In this document: in pieces, positions 42,134-50,380 of the stretch
Position numbering within the stretch: position 1 is the first letter of the stretch
Layout: every line of letters begins with the position of its first letter
Assembly (NCBI RefSeq): GCF_004365875.1
Contig: NZ_SODF01000001.1
Coordinates: 3,658,001-3,722,000, forward strand
Origin: Kribbella kalugense
GTDB lineage: Bacteria; Actinomycetota; Actinomycetes; Propionibacteriales; Kribbellaceae
Direction of reading: 5' to 3'
Length of the DNA stretch: 64,000 nt
Program-made: the position numbers and the translations under genes
Notes under the pieces: generated by a model
The model's database searches: none
The model's input: only the letters and a program-made list of their open reading frames with translations
Told to the model about the DNA's origin: nothing

Positions 42134-43237
42134 TTACTCCTGCAGTCGCTTCACCGCGGAGTCGACGCGCTCGTCGGTCCCGGTGAGCGCGATCCGGACG
42201 TGCCGCTCACCCGCAGTCCCGTAGAAGGCACCGGGTGCAACCAAGATGCCCAGGTCGGCCAACGCCCCTACAGAGCCATATGCGTCGTACGACGGATGCG
42301 AGGCCCACAGGTAGAGCCCGCCGTTGGACAGCGTGATCTCCCAGCCCGCGTCGGTCAGCGCATCCCGCAGTACCGCACGCCGACGCAGGTAGCGGGCACG
42401 CTGCTCCTCGACATGTACGTCGTCCGCGAACGCGGCCGCCATCGCAGCCTGGATCGGTGACGGCACCATCAGCCCGGCGTGCTTGCGGACGGCAAGCAGC
42501 TCGGCCACCACGGTCGGGTCACCAGCTACGAAGCCACCGCGATACCCGGCCAGGTTGGACCGCTTCGACAGCGAGTGCACCGCGAGCAGGTTGTCGAAGC
42601 TGCCACCGGACACGTCCGGGTGCAGCACGGACACCGGCTTCTCGTCCCAGCCGAATTCGGCGTAGCACTCGTCACTGACCAGCAGTACGTCGTTCGACCG
42701 CGCCCACTCGACCGCCCGCCGCAGATCGTCCACTGGGGTGATCTCACCGGTCGGATTGCGCGGGGAGTTCAGGTACGCGACCCGCACCGGTCCGTCGTGC
42801 GTCGTCGGGTCCGCAACAGGCACGCTGGTCGCCCGAGCCAGCGCCGCACCGGCCTCGTACGTCGGGTAGGCCAGATCCGGGATGAGGACCGTGTCACCGG
42901 CACCGATGCCGAGCAGCGTCGGCAGCATCATGATCAGCTCTTTGGTGCCAATCACTGGCAGTACGCCGGTACGCGGGTCGACTCCGGTCACGTCGAGCCG
43001 CCGCGCCATCCAGTCCACAGCAGCCTGCCGCGCGGACGACGTACCGATCGTCGTCGGGTACGCCGGAGCGTCCGCAGCGTCAGCCAGGGCCTTCTGGACG
43101 AGTGCGGGCACCGGGTCCACCGGACTGCCCACAGACAGGTCGACGATGCCGTCAGGGTGCGCGGCCGCCTTCTCCTTGTACGGGGCGAGCTTGTCCCACG
43201 GGAAATCGGGCAACCGACTGGAGGTCTCGAAGATCAC
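42134..43237 (-). CDS. dapC: N-succinyldiaminopimelate aminotransferase
   Basis: The 367-residue fold-type I PLP aminotransferase makes succinyl-diaminopimelate for lysine and cell-wall synthesis. It starts with the actinobacterial DapC pattern (LPDFPWDKLAPYKEKAAAHPDGIVDLSVGSPVDPVP), with NSPRNPTGEI, SDECYAEF and the PLP Lys in HSLSKRSNLAGYRGG. In many actinobacteria dapC directly follows a ferredoxin gene; that neighbour is absent here. A MarR gene lies 75 bases upstream on the same strand. Confidence 0.9.
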   Translation of the reverse strand: MIFETSSRLPDFPWDKLAPYKEKAAAHPDGIVDLSVGSPVDPVPALVQKALADAADAPAYPTTIGTSSARQAAVDWMARRLDVTGVDPRTGVLPVIGTKELIMMLPTLLGIGAGDTVLIPDLAYPTYEAGAALARATSVPVADPTTHDGPVRVAYLNSPRNPTGEITPVDDLRRAVEWARSNDVLLVSDECYAEFGWDEKPVSVLHPDVSGGSFDNLLAVHSLSKRSNLAGYRGGFVAGDPTVVAELLAVRKHAGLMVPSPIQAAMAAAFADDVHVEEQRARYLRRRAVLRDALTDAGWEITLSNGGLYLWASHPSYDAYGSVGALADLGILVAPGAFYGTAGERHVRIALTGTDERVDSAVKRLQE

Positions 43238-43312
43238 CCCGCCATTCTCTCCTGTCCGCCGACCACACCAACCCCGACCGCCCGCTCCGCGAGAACGCTC
43301 CGCGAGAGCCGG

Positions 43313-43783
43313 TCAGCAGGGACGGCCCGGATCCACCTTGGCGAGGATCTGGTCGGCGATGGTCTTCAGCTGGGTCAGCTGCTCTGGAGTGAGGGCGTCG
43401 ATGACGTACTCGCGGACTGCGGTCACATGACCCGGTGCGGCGGAGACGACCATCTCGTAGCCCGCGTCGGTGATGGTGGCGACGGTGATCCGACCGTCGT
43501 CCTCGGCCGGGTGGCGCTCGACGAATCCGCGCTGCTCGAGGCGCTTGACCACGTGCGAGAGCCGGGACAGCGATCCGTTCGCGAAGCCGGCCAGCTCGCT
43601 CATCCGGCGCGACCGGCCGGGCGACTCGGACAGACCGGCCAGCACGAGGTACTCGAAATGACTCAGCCCGGAGTCACGCTGCAGCTGGAAGTCGAGGACA
43701 CCGGGCAGCTTGAAGAGTAGCGCGGCCAGCGACATCCAGCTCGCCAGCTCGTCCTGCTCCAGCCACTTCGCCTCGCCCGCCAC
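43313..43783 (-). CDS. MarR-family regulator of the DoxX gene
   Basis: The 156-residue winged-helix regulator has LSHFEYLVLAGLSESPGRSRRMSELAGFANGSLSRLSHVVKRLEQRGFVERHPAEDDGR (recognition helix and wing). TAGACT lies six bases before the GTG at 43783, so its mRNA is likely leaderless. Two TTGACGC-type palindromes fill the divergent region to the DoxX gene, suggesting repression of both. DoxX partners of MarR often respond to oxidative or quinone stress. Confidence 0.9.
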   Translation of the reverse strand: MAGEAKWLEQDELASWMSLAALLFKLPGVLDFQLQRDSGLSHFEYLVLAGLSESPGRSRRMSELAGFANGSLSRLSHVVKRLEQRGFVERHPAEDDGRITVATITDAGYEMVVSAAPGHVTAVREYVIDALTPEQLTQLKTIADQILAKVDPGRPC

Positions 43784-43804
43784 AGCCTCAGTCTACGCGC
43801 TTAC

Positions 43805-43858
43805 TTGACGCTTCAACTCATCGCGTCTACGTTGTGGGTTGACGCATCAACTTATAAC
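43805..43858. promoter_or_regulatory. Two TTGACGC(W)TCAA operators in the marR-doxX divergent region
   Basis: TTGA-CGCT-TCAA (43805-43816) and GTTGA-CGCA-TCAAC (43838-43851) are inverted repeats of one motif with centres 34 bases apart. The second abuts TATAAC (43853-43858), a -10 box for the DoxX gene at 43871; the first overlaps the likely -35 region of marR. Confidence 0.7.
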
Positions 43859-43870
43859 CGAGAGTGGACT

Positions 43871-44248
43871 ATGAATGTCTTTCTGTGGATCCTCGCCGGA
43901 GTCCTGGCCGCGTTCTTCCTGGCCGCCGGCGCGACCAAACTGACCCAGAGCAAGAGAAAACTGCTGGCCAGCGGCAACATGGGCTGGGTCGAGGACTTCT
44001 CGGCCGGTTCGGTCAAACTCATCGCCACCACCGAGGTGCTCGGCGCGATCGGCCTGATCCTGCCCGGCGCCCTGGACATCGCCCCGATCCTGGTCCCGCT
44101 GGCTGCGACCGGCCTCGCTGTGATCATGATCGGCGCGATCATCACCCACGCCCGCCGCAAGGAGTGGCAGCCGGTCGGCCTCAACGCCGTCGTACTGATC
44201 CTCGCCGTCCTGGTCGCAATCTTCCGCTTCGGCCCGAACAGCTTCTAG
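43871..44248 (+). CDS. DoxX-like membrane protein
   Basis: The 125-residue protein has four membrane helices (VFLWILAGVLAAFFLAAGATKL; VKLIATTEVLGAIGLILPG; APILVPLAATGLAVIMIGAI; LNAVVLILAVLVAIFRFG) and the DoxX motif GATKLTQSKRKL. DoxX-family proteins sit in the cytoplasmic membrane and are tied to thiol and quinone redox stress. It is divergently transcribed from marR, and the ATG at 43871 is set by the promoter. Its last four bases overlap the convergent amidohydrolase gene. Confidence 0.88.
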   Translation: MNVFLWILAGVLAAFFLAAGATKLTQSKRKLLASGNMGWVEDFSAGSVKLIATTEVLGAIGLILPGALDIAPILVPLAATGLAVIMIGAIITHARRKEWQPVGLNAVVLILAVLVAIFRFGPNSF

Positions 44249-45726
44249 CTCTGCCAGGTCCAGGCACCCGCGACCAGAGTCGCATGCACTCCGGTGGTGT
44301 GGAGTGCCTCGACGGCGCCGGTCAGCGGGTCGGCATCGAGCACGACGAGATCCGCCGCACCACCCACCACCGGTGTCCGGCCGCCCCGCGTCGACGCGTC
44401 CAGGGCGGCCGGCACCGGGATCTCCTGCTCCGGATGCCACGACGCGCGGCCGTCGTCCGAGCGGTGCACGGCGGCCGCGATCGACAGCCAGGGATCGAGT
44501 GGCGCCACCGGCGCGTCCGACCCCAGCCGCAGTTCGGCGCCCGCGGCCAGCAGAGTGCCGAAGGGGAAGGCCCGATCGGTCCGCCCGCGCCAGTGCCGGT
44601 CGGCGACATCCCGGTCGTCGAGCGCGTGCACCGGCTGGATGCTCGCCGCCACCCCCAGCTCCCGGAACCGCGGGAAGTCCTCCGGCGCGATCAGCTGCGC
44701 ATGCTCGATGGCGCCCACACATCCGACCTTCTCGAAGGCATCGAGGGCCAGCCGGTTGGCGTGGTCGCCGATCGCGTGGATCGCACTCGTGATCCCGTGT
44801 TCGTGGGCCTGCTGCATCAGTGGCACCAGCACCTCGGGAGGTACGACGAGCAGCCCGTGCGCATCGTCGGCCAGCCCGGGGTACGGGTCGTGGCAGTACG
44901 CCGTACGCGTGTTCAGCGAGCCGTCCGTCAGCACCTTCAACGGCCCCATGGTCACCAGTCCCCCGGTGCCGTCGATGACGTCACCGGTGCGTAGCCCCAG
45001 TCCGATCGCCCAGTCCAGGTTCTCCGGATAGACGCTGCACTCGACCCGGAAGGACCTGATCCCCGCGTCGTACCGGGCCTTCCAGACCTCCGGGTTGCGG
45101 GCGTTCTCCAGCTCGACCACTCCGACGATGCCGCGCGACGCCGCGGTACGTGCGGCCTCCTCGACCAGCCTGGTCACCGCCGCGGGAGTGGTCGCCTGCA
45201 TCACCGTCATGACCGGAGCGAACTCGGTCTCCTTCACCACGCCGCTCGGTCGATCGGCCGCTCCGAGCATCCGCAGGGCCGCACTGTTGAGCCAGCCGCA
45301 GTGCAGGTCCCCGCTGGCCAGTGCGACCGGCACGTCGCCGGAGACCTCGTCCAGCATCGATTTCAGCGGCAGATCCGGCCAGAGCCCGTCCTTGAACCCA
45401 TATCCGAGCAGTGCGATCCCGGGCGCGGGCGGGTTGGTCGCGAGGCGGTCCCTGACCAGGTCGGCCACTTCCCGCGCGGACGTCGTACCGGACAGGTCCA
45501 GGTGCTGACGGGACAACGCCCATTGCTGGAAGTGCACGTGGTGGTCCCACAGGCCGTTCATCAGGTAGCGCCCGTCGAGGTCGACAACCTCAGCAGCTTC
45601 GGAGCGGGCTCCGGCGGGCGCGATGTGGGTGATCGTCCCGGCGGTGATCGAGACGTCGACCGGTTCGGCGGGTGAGCCGTCGCGGACCAGGCGGGTACGA
45701 CGGAGCAGGAGGTCAGCGGAAGTCAT
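44245..45726 (-). CDS. Amidohydrolase, YtcJ-like (Amidohydro_3)
   Basis: The 493-residue metal hydrolase has the metal-binding GLWDHHVHFQQ near residue 60, TDGSLNTRTAYC, a His in AIHAIGDHAN, IEHAQLIAPED and the last metal Asp in LGSDAPVAPLDPW. YtcJ-type enzymes cleave N-formyl or cyclic amide groups. The ATG at 45726 starts the typical MTSADLLLRRTRLVRDG strand, and no ribosome site is seen, so it may be leaderless. The divergent paiB-like gene lies 142 bases away. Confidence 0.9.
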   Translation of the reverse strand: MTSADLLLRRTRLVRDGSPAEPVDVSITAGTITHIAPAGARSEAAEVVDLDGRYLMNGLWDHHVHFQQWALSRQHLDLSGTTSAREVADLVRDRLATNPPAPGIALLGYGFKDGLWPDLPLKSMLDEVSGDVPVALASGDLHCGWLNSAALRMLGAADRPSGVVKETEFAPVMTVMQATTPAAVTRLVEEAARTAASRGIVGVVELENARNPEVWKARYDAGIRSFRVECSVYPENLDWAIGLGLRTGDVIDGTGGLVTMGPLKVLTDGSLNTRTAYCHDPYPGLADDAHGLLVVPPEVLVPLMQQAHEHGITSAIHAIGDHANRLALDAFEKVGCVGAIEHAQLIAPEDFPRFRELGVAASIQPVHALDDRDVADRHWRGRTDRAFPFGTLLAAGAELRLGSDAPVAPLDPWLSIAAAVHRSDDGRASWHPEQEIPVPAALDASTRGGRTPVVGGAADLVVLDADPLTGAVEALHTTGVHATLVAGAWTWQS

Positions 45727-45868
45727 GGCCGCTACTCTGCGGGCCGAAACGCGCCGCGTGCTCGGCCACCGCCACGACTCTGCACGGCGAATGTTGTTGC
45801 CATCCACGAACCCGGTCCGGACGTCGTCGCGGATACTCGGGGCTCGAGCCAGCGAAACGGAGCCGCGC

Positions 45869-46525
45869 ATGTACGTCGACCCCGACTACGCCGAACCCGA
45901 CCTCGACGAGGTGGTCCGGCTGATCGAGGCCCAGCCCTTCGCCACTGTGGTGACGGCCGACCCCGACCTACGGATCGCGCACATCCCGGTGCAGGTACGA
46001 CGAGGAGCCGAAGCGCTCGAACTCGTGGCACATGTGGCCGGGGCCGACCCGTTCGCCGAGTCGATCCGTCAGCAGGCCCACGTCCTGGTCAGCGTGGTCG
46101 GGCCGTCGGTCTACGTGTCCCCGGCCTGGTACGCGAGCCGCGGGCTGCCGACGTACAACTTCGTGGCGATCGAGCTGCGCGGACAGGCGGTCCCGCTGGA
46201 TGATCCGGATGCGGTCCGCGCGCACCTGATGCGACTGGTCCAGGACCACGAGACGGCGCTCAACCCGGCGGACTCCGCGACGCGATGGCGGGTGGACGCG
46301 TGGGCACGGGATCGCACGACCGAACTCCTGCCGGAACTGCAGGCGTTCACGTTGCGGGTCGACCAGATCCACGCCAAGGTGAAGCTGGGGCAGAACCGGA
46401 CTGAAGGCGATCGGGCGGGCACGATGACCGCACTGCACGAGTCGCCGCGCACCGACCACCACGTGGTCGAAAGCTTGATGCGCGCCCGGTATGACGAGGA
46501 TGGGCGCGTGAGGGGTGAGGCATGA
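45869..46525 (+). CDS. PaiB-like FMN-binding protein
   Basis: The 218-residue split-barrel flavin-binding protein begins MYVDPDYAEPDLDEVVRLIEAQPFATVVT and contains VYVSPAWYASRGLPTYNFVAIELRG and KVKLGQNRTEGDR, the PaiB pattern. PaiB of Bacillus was described as a negative regulator of sporulation and protease genes, but the fold suggests a flavin enzyme. GGAG precedes the ATG at 45869. Its stop overlaps the amine-oxidase gene as ATGA. Confidence 0.9.
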   Translation: MYVDPDYAEPDLDEVVRLIEAQPFATVVTADPDLRIAHIPVQVRRGAEALELVAHVAGADPFAESIRQQAHVLVSVVGPSVYVSPAWYASRGLPTYNFVAIELRGQAVPLDDPDAVRAHLMRLVQDHETALNPADSATRWRVDAWARDRTTELLPELQAFTLRVDQIHAKVKLGQNRTEGDRAGTMTALHESPRTDHHVVESLMRARYDEDGRVRGEA

Positions 46526-47598
46526 CGTACGACGTGGCAGTGGTCGGCGCCGGCGCGATGGGGTCGGCGGCGGCCCGGGCGCTGGCGGCCGCCGGACGCT
46601 CAGTTGTCGTCCTGGAGCAGTACACGCTCGGGCATGTCCGAGGCGGGTCGCACGGCGGGACACGGCTGTTCCGGCCCGCGGCGGACAACGCGGACGTGGC
46701 CCGGCTGACCGAGCAGGCCCGGCCGCTGTGGCGGGAGCTGGAAGCGGACTCCGGCGAGACGCTCTTCGAGGTCACCGGCGGTATCGACCACGGGGTGGAC
46801 GAGGCCACTGTCGAGGTGTTCCGATCGTTGCACGCGGCAACTGGTGAGGTACTGACCGCCGGCGCCGCGAAGGAGCGGTGGCCGGGCTTCCGCTTCGAGA
46901 CACCGGTCCTGTACCAGCCCGGCTCCGGACGCCTGTACGCCGATCGCACTGTCCACGCGTTGCAGACGGTCGCAGCGCGCCTGGGCGTGGAGTTCCGGGT
47001 GCAGTCACCAGTGCGCCAACTGCGGATCCACGATGCCCTGGTGGAGCTCGACGTACCAGGTGGTGCCGTACGCGCCGGCCAGGTCGTGGTCACCGCCGGG
47101 CCGTGGGCTCCGAAGCTGCTGACCGGACTGGTGCCGTTGCCGACGTTCACCGTGACCCAGGAACAGCCGCGGTTCTTCGCGCCGGTGTCGGAAGAGCTGG
47201 ACTGGCCGAGCTTCGTGCACGGCGACCATGGCAGCTACGGCCTGTTGGAGGCGGGGTCCGGGGTGAAGGTCGGGCTGCATGCCACCGGACCGGAGGTCGA
47301 CCCTGACACCCGGGACTTCGCGGTGGACCCCGCCCGCGACGCCGACCTGCTGCGGTACGTCGAACAGTGGTACCCCGGATTGGACACCGCGACGTCGACG
47401 GCGATCAGCTGTCTGTACGACAACACTCCGTCGGACAACTTCGTCATCGACCGCGCCGGCCCGATCACGGTTGCCGCCGGCTTCTGCGGCCAGGGCTTCA
47501 AGTTCGTCCCGTTGATCGGCGAGTTCGTCCGTGATCTGGTGATCGGAACGGCCGAGGTGCCCGCGCGGTTCCGCCTGGCGAGTCACGTGGGCGGTTAA
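46522..47598 (+). CDS. N-methyl amino acid oxidase (SolA / monomeric sarcosine oxidase family)
   Basis: The 358-residue flavoenzyme oxidises N-methylated amino acids, giving formaldehyde and H2O2. It has the FAD motif VAVVGAGAMGSAAARALAAAG, GGSHGGTRLFR, and the Cys in AISCLYDNTPSDNFVID, which carries covalent FAD in the family, then AGFCGQGFKFVPLIGEFV. It is coupled to the PaiB-like gene. It ends four bases inside the convergent PucR gene. The exact amine cannot be named. Confidence 0.9.
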   Translation: MTYDVAVVGAGAMGSAAARALAAAGRSVVVLEQYTLGHVRGGSHGGTRLFRPAADNADVARLTEQARPLWRELEADSGETLFEVTGGIDHGVDEATVEVFRSLHAATGEVLTAGAAKERWPGFRFETPVLYQPGSGRLYADRTVHALQTVAARLGVEFRVQSPVRQLRIHDALVELDVPGGAVRAGQVVVTAGPWAPKLLTGLVPLPTFTVTQEQPRFFAPVSEELDWPSFVHGDHGSYGLLEAGSGVKVGLHATGPEVDPDTRDFAVDPARDADLLRYVEQWYPGLDTATSTAISCLYDNTPSDNFVIDRAGPITVAAGFCGQGFKFVPLIGEFVRDLVIGTAEVPARFRLASHVGG

Positions 47599-49238
47599 CC
47601 CTGGTCGGCACGGCCGCGGAACAGGCGGTGCTGGAATCCGAGGGCGAACCGGTCCTCGGGGTCGGCGAGGTCGGTCCGGCCGATCTCCTCGACCCGCATC
47701 AGGCGGTAGCGGAAGGTGTTCGGGTGCACGTTCACCGCGGCCGCCGCCCGGGTGACGTCGCCGAACGCGTCCAGCCAGGCGGACAGCGTCTCGACCAGGT
47801 GGGCCCCGCGCAGCGCGTCGTACGCCAGAAGCCGTTCGTACGCACCGGAAGGACCGCGCTCGCCGGCCTCGACCTGGGCGCTGAGCTCGAGGAAGACCGA
47901 GTCCACCAGCAGGTCCTCGGCCGGCGCGACCCGGCGCGGGCCGTGGAGATGACGCAGGGTGCGGGCGGCGAGCTCGGCGTCCTCGCGCGACCGCGGCAGG
48001 TCCTCGACCGAGGCGGCCACCCGCCCGAGGCCGGCGTACACCGGTGTCCGGGTGCCGGCGAGCTCGTTGAACTGGTTGCAGGCGGCAAGGACATCGGCCT
48101 GCTGATGGCGGGCCAGCGATCCGATCGCATAGACCCGGTGCGCCACACTCGCCGCTACCGCGGGGATCCCGGCGCCTTGTAGGTGCATGGACAGCGCGGC
48201 GCAGATGCGGTTGCGCCAGGCCAGCCGGGTCAGATAACCGGCCAGATCGCCGGCCGGCGACGGCACCTCACCGGAGGTCTCCACACAGACGACTTGGGCC
48301 GGCATCGCGATACCGAGCAGGGCGGCCGCCTCGCGGGCATCTGCCCGCCCGTCCAGCAGGGCGGACACCCGGTCCTCGAGCTGTGTCGTGTCTTCCTGAT
48401 CCCCGGTCTGGCGCAGGTGGTGCTCCGCGGCGCGGGCCGCTGCGGCCAGCAACGCCTCGCGGTCCGGAGTCAACGGCTCACGGACGACCGCCCAGATCGT
48501 CCCGAACAGCTCGGTGCCGGCTCGAACAGCTACCGCCGTCCGCGGCAGCACCTCGCTGCCGTCCGCCGTCCGCCCGGCCGGCAGGAACACCGGGTGGCCG
48601 GACGACAGCACTGCGTCCATCGAAGTCTCGACATAGTCGTACGGGCGGCTCCGCTGCAGGATCGAATCGATCCGGACGACATCGGCCTCCTCCTGCCGGG
48701 CAGAGAATGCCAGCACGTGGGTGTTCCGGTCCTCGATCGTGACCGGCGCGTCGATCAGCTCGCAGATGACCTCGGCCAGCGCGTAAAGGTCGCCGTCCGG
48801 CACCTCGTCGAGAGCCGGCACGCCGGTCAGCGGGCGACCAGGCCCGTGCAGCATCCCGGTGATCGCGGTTGCGGCCCGCTGCCAACTCACACCCTCGGCG
48901 AGCCGCAGGATCGGTATCCCCGATCCGCCCGGCAGCGGGTCGTCGGCCGGCGTCAGACTCCGGCCGACGATCACCGCTGCGGCGCCGAGCCGTGCTGCCT
49001 CCCGGACCAGCGCCGCGATCGCGTCGCCCTGGACGCCGATCGCGAGCACGATGCTGTCGGCCGGGCAGTCCAGGTCCGGACCGTCCGCGATCACGACGGA
49101 CCGGATCGGGCGTGGGCGCGCGTCGGTGCTGATCGGGCTGACCGGGGAGGCGATGGCGGGCGCCAGGGCCGTGGTGAGCAGGCCATCGACCATCGCGGCA
49201 CCTTTCCAGGCACGGACGAGCAGTAACGGATCACACAT
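47595..49238 (-). CDS. PucR-family regulator, copy 1
   Basis: The protein of about 547 residues has an N-terminal PucR-type domain, a central GAF-like region (LIDAPVTIEDRNTHVLAFSARQEEADVVRID) and the C-terminal HTH_30 domain (AHLVETLSAWLDAFGDVTRAAAAVNVHPNTFRYRLMRVEEIG). PucR-type proteins sense purine-, amine- or peptide-related compounds. The start is uncertain: ATG 49238 aligns with copy 2 (58838), while ATG 49193 has AAGGTG upstream. It diverges from the second peptide ABC operon and likely regulates it. Confidence 0.85.
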   Translation of the reverse strand: MCDPLLLVRAWKGAAMVDGLLTTALAPAIASPVSPISTDARPRPIRSVVIADGPDLDCPADSIVLAIGVQGDAIAALVREAARLGAAAVIVGRSLTPADDPLPGGSGIPILRLAEGVSWQRAATAITGMLHGPGRPLTGVPALDEVPDGDLYALAEVICELIDAPVTIEDRNTHVLAFSARQEEADVVRIDSILQRSRPYDYVETSMDAVLSSGHPVFLPAGRTADGSEVLPRTAVAVRAGTELFGTIWAVVREPLTPDREALLAAAARAAEHHLRQTGDQEDTTQLEDRVSALLDGRADAREAAALLGIAMPAQVVCVETSGEVPSPAGDLAGYLTRLAWRNRICAALSMHLQGAGIPAVAASVAHRVYAIGSLARHQQADVLAACNQFNELAGTRTPVYAGLGRVAASVEDLPRSREDAELAARTLRHLHGPRRVAPAEDLLVDSVFLELSAQVEAGERGPSGAYERLLAYDALRGAHLVETLSAWLDAFGDVTRAAAAVNVHPNTFRYRLMRVEEIGRTDLADPEDRFALGFQHRLFRGRADQG

Positions 49239-49396
49239 GGTACGCAGACCCGAGCCCCCGCAGGTCGGTGGCAACCGCGGGTCGTCGGACAGCCCCAATT
49301 GGGTACGGCGCAATTCGTCCAACTGACCGAACATTGCCCGCGCCCTGGGTGGTGGTATGGCCCGCAAGATACCGGCCTTGTGAGGCGAGGTGAACG

Positions 49397-50368
49397 ATGG
49401 CGGGACTGTCCAAACCAATGGCCAACCCAGTGGCTGAGGCCGCGCGGACGCGGTCGCCCGGCCGGTTGGCGCTGGAGCGGTTCCGCCGGGACCGGATTGC
49501 GGTCGCAGCCGGGGTGTACGTCGTCCTGGTGCTGCTCGCGTCCGTCCTTGCCCCGTTGATCTGCCGGGTGCTCGGCATCGACACCGAGCGGCACATCGGG
49601 CTGCTCAGCCTGACCAATCTGGGCTTCCCCGACGGCAGGCTCGGCGGGATGAGCTGGGACCATCCGCTCGGGATCGAACCCAAGACCGGTCGTGACCTGC
49701 TCGCGCTGCTGCTCTACGGCTCCCGGACGTCGCTGATCATCGCCTTCGGCGCCACCCTGGTGTCGGTTGCCCTGGGCATCCTCTTCGGCCTGTGGGCGGG
49801 GTACTTCGGCGGCTGGGTGGACACCGTGATCTCGCGGTCCACCGAGGTGCTGATGGCGTTCCCGGTGCTGTTGTTCTCGATCGCGCTGCTGGCCGTGCTG
49901 GGCAACCTGGACCGCGTCGGCTTCCTGGCCGGCAACAGCCTGCGGACGGCGATCCTGATCTTCGTCATCGGCTTCTTCAGCTTCCCGTACACCGCGCGGC
50001 TGATGCGGTCCCAGGTGCTCTCGCTGCGCACCCGCGAGTTCGTCGCGGCGGCGCGGGTGATGGGCTCGTCCAACCGCCGGATCCTCCGCCGGGAGCTGCT
50101 GCCGAACCTGACCGGCCCGATCATCGTCGTCACCAGCCTGTCGATCCCGGCCACCGTCCTCGCGGAAGCCGGCCTGTCCTTCCTCGGCGTCGGGATCGCG
50201 CCGCCGGCAACGTCGTGGGGCCAGCTGCTCGGCGCGGCGTCGCGGACCTTCGTCGTCGATCCGGCGTACATGCTCTTCCCCGGCCTGTCCATGGTCGCGA
50301 CCGTGCTCGCCTTCAACCTGCTCGGCGACGGCATCCGCGACGCCTTCGACCCGAAATCACGTTCCTGA
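49397..50368 (+). CDS. Peptide ABC transporter permease (DppC type), second operon
   Basis: The 323-residue permease has a first helix at about 40-60 (IAVAAGVYVVLVLLASVLAP), PLGIEPKTGRDLLALLLYGSRTSL, the EAA loop EFVAAARVMGSSNRRILRREL and the family ending FNLLGDGIRDAFDPKS. Unlike most such operons, this permease comes first, ahead of the binding protein. GAGGTG lies upstream of the ATG. It diverges from pucR copy 1 over 158 bases that include a CCCAATTGGG palindrome at 49295-49304. Confidence 0.92.
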   Translation: MAGLSKPMANPVAEAARTRSPGRLALERFRRDRIAVAAGVYVVLVLLASVLAPLICRVLGIDTERHIGLLSLTNLGFPDGRLGGMSWDHPLGIEPKTGRDLLALLLYGSRTSLIIAFGATLVSVALGILFGLWAGYFGGWVDTVISRSTEVLMAFPVLLFSIALLAVLGNLDRVGFLAGNSLRTAILIFVIGFFSFPYTARLMRSQVLSLRTREFVAAARVMGSSNRRILRRELLPNLTGPIIVVTSLSIPATVLAEAGLSFLGVGIAPPATSWGQLLGAASRTFVVDPAYMLFPGLSMVATVLAFNLLGDGIRDAFDPKSRS

Positions 50369-50380
50369 AGGGCAATGATC

